This document shows, piece by piece, positions 59,852-64,000 of a stretch of DNA of 64,000 nt. Where the stretch lies: the NCBI RefSeq assembly GCF_025698545.1, contig NC_068569.1, forward strand, positions 13,144,001-13,208,000. Reading direction: 5' to 3'. A model generated the notes under the pieces. That model was not told where the DNA came from. It saw nothing but the letters and a program-made list of their open reading frames with translations, and did not search any database. Made by a program: the position numbers and the translations under genes. Positions within the stretch are counted from its first letter, which is position 1; each line of letters begins with the position of its first letter. This DNA is from Gossypium raimondii. Lineage: Eukaryota > Streptophyta > Magnoliopsida > Malvales > Malvaceae.

Positions 59852-59944
59852 CTATAATTATGCCTATAAGTATGTTTCTCATAGTGTTGTCTTAATTCAT
59901 TGGCTTTCTTACTTTGTTTGCTTTTTGATATTTTGGATGCAGAG

Positions 59945-60662
59945 ATGGCTCAAATGGCTCAAATGGTTTGTGGCTCTTGTCGTCAATTGCTTTCATATCC
60001 TGAAGGAACTCGGCAAGCTAAATGTTCATGTTGTGAAACAGTCAACTTTGTACTTGAAGGTTTCTTTCTCCTTCTCTTACGTTTAATATCAAACATATAA
60101 TTGCTCTCTCCTCAAAGCTGTAGTAAAGCTATACATATAATTGTATGAAAACAACATACATTTTTCTTCTTCCAGTTGTCGATGTAACCACGAATCATAG
60201 TTATTAAAAGCTTGGTTCTCACTTTGATAAAGAGCAAACGGTCTTGTTTTTAGTCGGTTTTTTGCTTTTGTGATTGATTGGTAGAAATATAATGTATTTT
60301 CAGAACATTTGATTAGTCTACCCTTACACTTTCAGCTCATCAGGTTGGACTGGTTAGGTGTGACAGTTGTGCATTGTTGCTGATGTACCCCTATGGGTCT
60401 CCGTCAGTCAAATGTTCATCTTGCCTTTCTGTGACAGAAATTGGGGTAAATGTGATTTCTTCTTTTACTTGCAGTTTTATATTGATTTGCTTGGATCAAC
60501 ATGTTTTGCTCAGATCAGATTGTTTGGTTAATGCCATCTTTATTATGAGAAGTTGAGAGCTGTAGATTCATTATATGAATGATTCATGTGCAGGAACACA
60601 ATAGGCGCCCTCCATGGTCTGTTCAACAGGGGCAACCAACCCCTCCCAACTCTCTGCATTAA
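59945..60662 (+). CDS. LSD1-like zinc finger protein (LOL2-like), about 97 aa
   Basis: Coding exons: 59945-60059, 60336-60445, 60594-60662 (294 nt, GT-AG borders). It starts MAQMAQMVCGSC. Two LSD1-type zinc fingers (CxxCRxLLxYPxGxxxxxCxxC) are seen: CGSCRQLLSYPEGTRQAKCSCC and CDSCALLLMYPYGSPSVKCSSC, with the first Arg replaced by Ala in the second. It ends WSVQQGQPTPPNSLH. LSD1/LOL proteins regulate plant cell death and defence, probably by protein binding. Two fingers and short length fit LOL2 rather than LSD1 or LOL1, which have three. An upstream exon could extend the N-terminus through the frame containing PGNEAYNYAYK at about 59850, but the ATG at 59945 is the simplest start. Confidence 0.88.
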
Positions 60663-61679
60663 ACTGCTCCAATGCCTTTCTAATCCATTGATCCTTGACT
60701 ATCTTCGGCATCTTGATGTTTAGATGCATTAACGATGTACAGGAATTAGTTCCGGTAGTGCCCTAATGGAACTTGTAATCGTTTGTTATTCATAAATGGA
60801 AGTTGGAGTTCTTGCCATGAAGGTTGAACTTGAATCTCTTTTGTGTGTAGTTTTACCAGTGCAATTCATCACCTTCTCATATTATTAGATTGGTAATATT
60901 TTTTTGTAATTTTTTATGTATGCATTGAAACTCATAATAATTAGAGAAATCATTTTTGACAGTTTGAGCAAATGGTTGATGCTAGTCAGTGTAGATGATA
61001 AAATTTAGGCCAAGAATTGAAGCAAGAAATTGTTGAGCTCCAAATGTGTTAATAGCAGAGAGTATCAAACTCCTGAATGTGTCTCTACAATGTCTAAGAG
61101 ATATATATTTATGATTTAGTCATAGACCTGTTAATTTTGAACATCACGTAAAAAAATAATTAAAACACGAATATTGCAATCATTCATCAAACACTACCTT
61201 TCAGGGCCTGCAGACGGAGTTTCTGATAAAGCTTTTGCCTTTTGGAACTTTGCAGTCTCATCTTTCAAAGCAGTTCTGACACTGCAAAGTGCAAAAATAA
61301 TTGGCAACTTTAGCTTCTAAAATAAAGAATTTAATGTCTTCGACCTGTTTCAATGTTTAACCCTGGAAGGAGACCCTTACCCACTAATTTCTCTTTCAAT
61401 ATGAAGCCTGGGGACCTTTTCCAACACGATATTTTGATGTATTCTTTGAACTATCAAAGTAATAGTTTCGAGTGCTTTATAGGTGTAAGACCGGTTATGA
61501 AAGTTTGTCCTTTGTGATATGACAATTCGATAGCATAAGGGTGATTATCATCTTATAGAACCTTCTTCAGTTCTTGATTATCGACGTGAGAATATTTTAA
61601 TCTGAACCAGTCTTCTCCGAAAAACATGAAGGACTTCAGTCATCAATTAAGGGATGAAGAACAATGTTAGTGGACGTAA
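60663..61679 (-). other. 3' region of the LSD1-like gene; one possible minus-strand exon at 61281-61198
   Basis: The first few hundred bases are probably the 3' untranslated region. On the minus strand, 61281-61198 is 84 nt, bordered by a TTTGCAG acceptor and a GTAGTG donor. It is open in one frame, reading VRTALKDETAKFQKAKALSE. No neighbouring exon could be linked to it, so it may be a gene fragment or chance. Confidence 0.25.
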
Positions 61680-62140
61680 AACCAAGAATCAGGCTAATGA
61701 CAACAGCGGAGTCTAATCCTACAACAAAATGGGTGATATTCTTATGAGGAGCATGTAAAAAGACCATCGCTTAAAGTCTACATTTCAGCAAGCCATATTT
61801 GTTGTACGGCCAAGAGTTTTATGAGAACCAACAATCCAGTTCCCTTCACGATGGCGAAGTAAAGCACCAGAACCAGCGGGTCCTGAGTTAGCGAGAGAAG
61901 TACCATGGCAGTTGAGCTTGAGCCAGCCAAGTTCGGGTGGCAATGAATGAGACGGTTGCTAATGTTTCAAAGCATAAAACTCAGGTGCAGCAGAGAGGTG
62001 GGCAGGTAGGTTAAAAACCAGAGCATTCCTAGGCAATTACAAGATAATATATTTCTAGCTTTGATAAGAGAAAGACAAGTCTTACTCCATAAAATCGCAA
62101 CAATCACCGCCGCGAGAACCAAAAGATAGAATGAATTGAT
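61680..62140 (-). mobile_element. LINE-type RNase H remnant
   Basis: The minus strand reads WLKLNCHGTSLANSGPAGSG, LLRHREGNWIVGSHKTLG and, after a stop, ALxDGL-like sequence and HFVVGLDSAVVISLI. The WxKLNxDG...GPAGxGG pattern is that of the RNase H domain (RVT_3) common at the end of plant LINE polyproteins. The Asp of LNTDG is His here and stops interrupt it, so it is dead. Confidence 0.6.
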
Positions 62141-64000
62141 CATGTTTTTCAGTTCTCGAATGCTGCCTTTTTGGATGACAGATGGAGCTCAGAATCAAAA
62201 GGATGCATGTAAATCACACCACAATTAGAAGGACATCACTGGGGACACCTTCCACCTTATTTCATACATGATCACGTGCGGTCTGACAATCAATCAATAT
62301 ATTTTCTTATCCTCTTTAGTCGTCTGATTAGACCTAACTGTGAGCACGTGACCTCAAATTCATATCAGAGACACCACCATTTTAGTCTTCGATCTCTCAT
62401 TTGGTTTGAACCGCACGTATTCACATTCTCCATTTTCTTTTACTTCAGTCAACACTCTAGAACTTTGCCAAACTAAAATGAAGACCAAGTTAAAATTAAA
62501 TACAACTTGTTTCTTCATTGAACTTTGAGAGTCCTTGACCGCAATTTAAGTGGATCAATAAACCTGACGGTTCATTTTTGAAACATCGCGAGGAGATTGA
62601 GGAAGAAGATTTCATAGAAATTATGGTAGAGACTGGAGATGAAGATTGGTTGTGAGAGAAATAGAGTCATTTTTGTGCATTGTTCAAGTGATGAAACGCA
62701 AGAGATGCAACGTGTAAATAAATGATGTGTCAATGTAAGGTGATTTGATAATTAAGGATTATTTCATCGTAATTGGACTACCCTATGTATCTCAAATGGA
62801 GATGGGTCATGACAATGTAATCTTCATGAAGGACAATTACCAATTTTTTTGTTTCTTGACCAAAAAACACCCCATTATTCACTCCATAGTGTGATTTGGT
62901 GCTACAAAATAGTCGCCCCCTGCTCCTGTTTTCTATTTCTATAGCTTATAGGACCACACATATTTTAAAAAATTGTAAATACGTACAAACCGACAATGAT
63001 CTTAATTAAGTCGTAACAACCAGAACATGAAATGGAAGAGTTGCTAGTTTTTCGTTTTCTGGACGCTATCACATCCTCAAATGTCTACATATTACTTAGA
63101 ATGGAAGGGTTATTAGTATCTTGGGTCGAATAAGGATCCCTATTTACTTGTTGCTTTCTTGACACTGTTACCAACGACCCAGGTCTTCTTATGCTCCTGT
63201 ACTTGCACATCAGTGATGTCAACGCTCGAGTCTGGGAGACTCAAATCAACTATAATTGGTAAAATAATATTATATATATAGAATAATTATGATTATATTT
63301 ATTCTGTTTAACATAATATTTAAAAATATTTATAATTTCTCCTCAATTCTATGATCATAAAATACATGTATTGCTTTATTACCAGAAAAAAGAGAGAAGA
63401 AAACTAGTTCAATGATCAAAGGTTAATAAAATATTTTAATCAAGAAAAAGAAAAGGGTAGGAAAATGGGGCATGGTTCTAAACTTTGAGAAACAGACAAA
63501 TCGGCACATGATACGATTAGGTATAGCTTTTGGACATGGCCCCCACCTTAGCACCTTATGCTGTCTTCTAGATGGGATAAAGTTCATCTATCCAAGCATC
63601 AACAATGATCATCAGTTGAAAACAGGTGATTAACTCCGGAATTTGGATCTTCTATATTTTTTCTAACCTTTTTTTCGGTTTTATTTTTAAGGTCCAATGC
63701 AGCACCTTTCTTCTAGAACTGCCACTGCTTCTGACTTCTGAGCAATATGATTGAAGTTTAAAAAAGATACTTCTTTTTAAATATAATTCTAAATACCTTA
63801 ATTTTATTACATTATCTTTAATTCAGTTGATATCACGGGTATTTTTTAAAATTATATAATTATATTTATAAATAATGAGATGTGGTATGTTAATTGTTTA
63901 CCTCATCTTTCCATCATATAATTGGGAGGTTCAATGGAACACATTCCATGACTAGCCTTTTATCTCTTTGAACAACATCCGTATCGAGGGGATTAGTCAT
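62141..64000. other. Intergenic, no gene seen
   Basis: AT-rich sequence to the window edge. No conserved reading frame, RNA gene or clear element ends were found. Confidence 0.45.

Overview
The window looks like nuclear DNA of a eudicot, most likely cotton (Gossypium) or a close Malvaceae relative. Genes have short GT-AG introns and plant-only families: a DUF616 protein, callose synthase 11, a CASP-like protein, an LSD1-like zinc finger protein and a nuclear gene for mitochondrial ribosomal protein L21. Intergenic DNA is AT-rich and full of LTRs ending in TGTAA...GTTACA. The species call is inference from general knowledge of cotton LTRs, not from a search.

Layout. 1-648 is the 3' end of an unrecognised gene. 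1322-2196 is a chimeric pseudogene joining a piece of amidophosphoribosyltransferase to an ADP/ATP carrier. 2476-4870 is a decayed Mutator-like (MULE) transposase. 7021-14355 is LTR-derived, with one solo LTR inserted into the first bases of another. 15977-19303 is a nine-exon DUF616 gene (TOD1/MUCI70 family) carrying a one-base deletion. 20370-34722 is one Ty3/gypsy chromovirus on the minus strand, with both LTRs and a matching target duplication, broken by solo-LTR insertions in RT and gag. 35085-45444 is a small inverted-repeat element split by a stack of LTRs four levels deep. From 45.8 kb the sequence is gene-rich: a small membrane protein (45858), mitochondrial L21 (48546-49943), callose synthase 11 (56675-51153, minus), a CASP-like protein (58401-57807, minus) and an LSD1-like zinc finger gene (59945-60662). 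The last 3 kb holds a LINE-type RNase H remnant and otherwise nothing recognised.

The genes do not form a pathway. Callose synthase and the CASP-like protein both belong to plasma membrane or cell wall families, but their adjacency carries no functional evidence. The information here is mostly about genome dynamics. Target-site duplications could be read for nearly every insertion, so the order of events can be rebuilt. At least seven 1.9-3.8 kb LTR units lack internal domains and are best read as solo LTRs. The least expected observations are an intron in callose synthase whose 5' end copies the start of the next exon, an exact 84-bp triplication across an RT/LTR insertion junction, the chimeric pseudogene, and the single-base lesion in the DUF616 gene. 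I did not find a convincing undescribed biological system.
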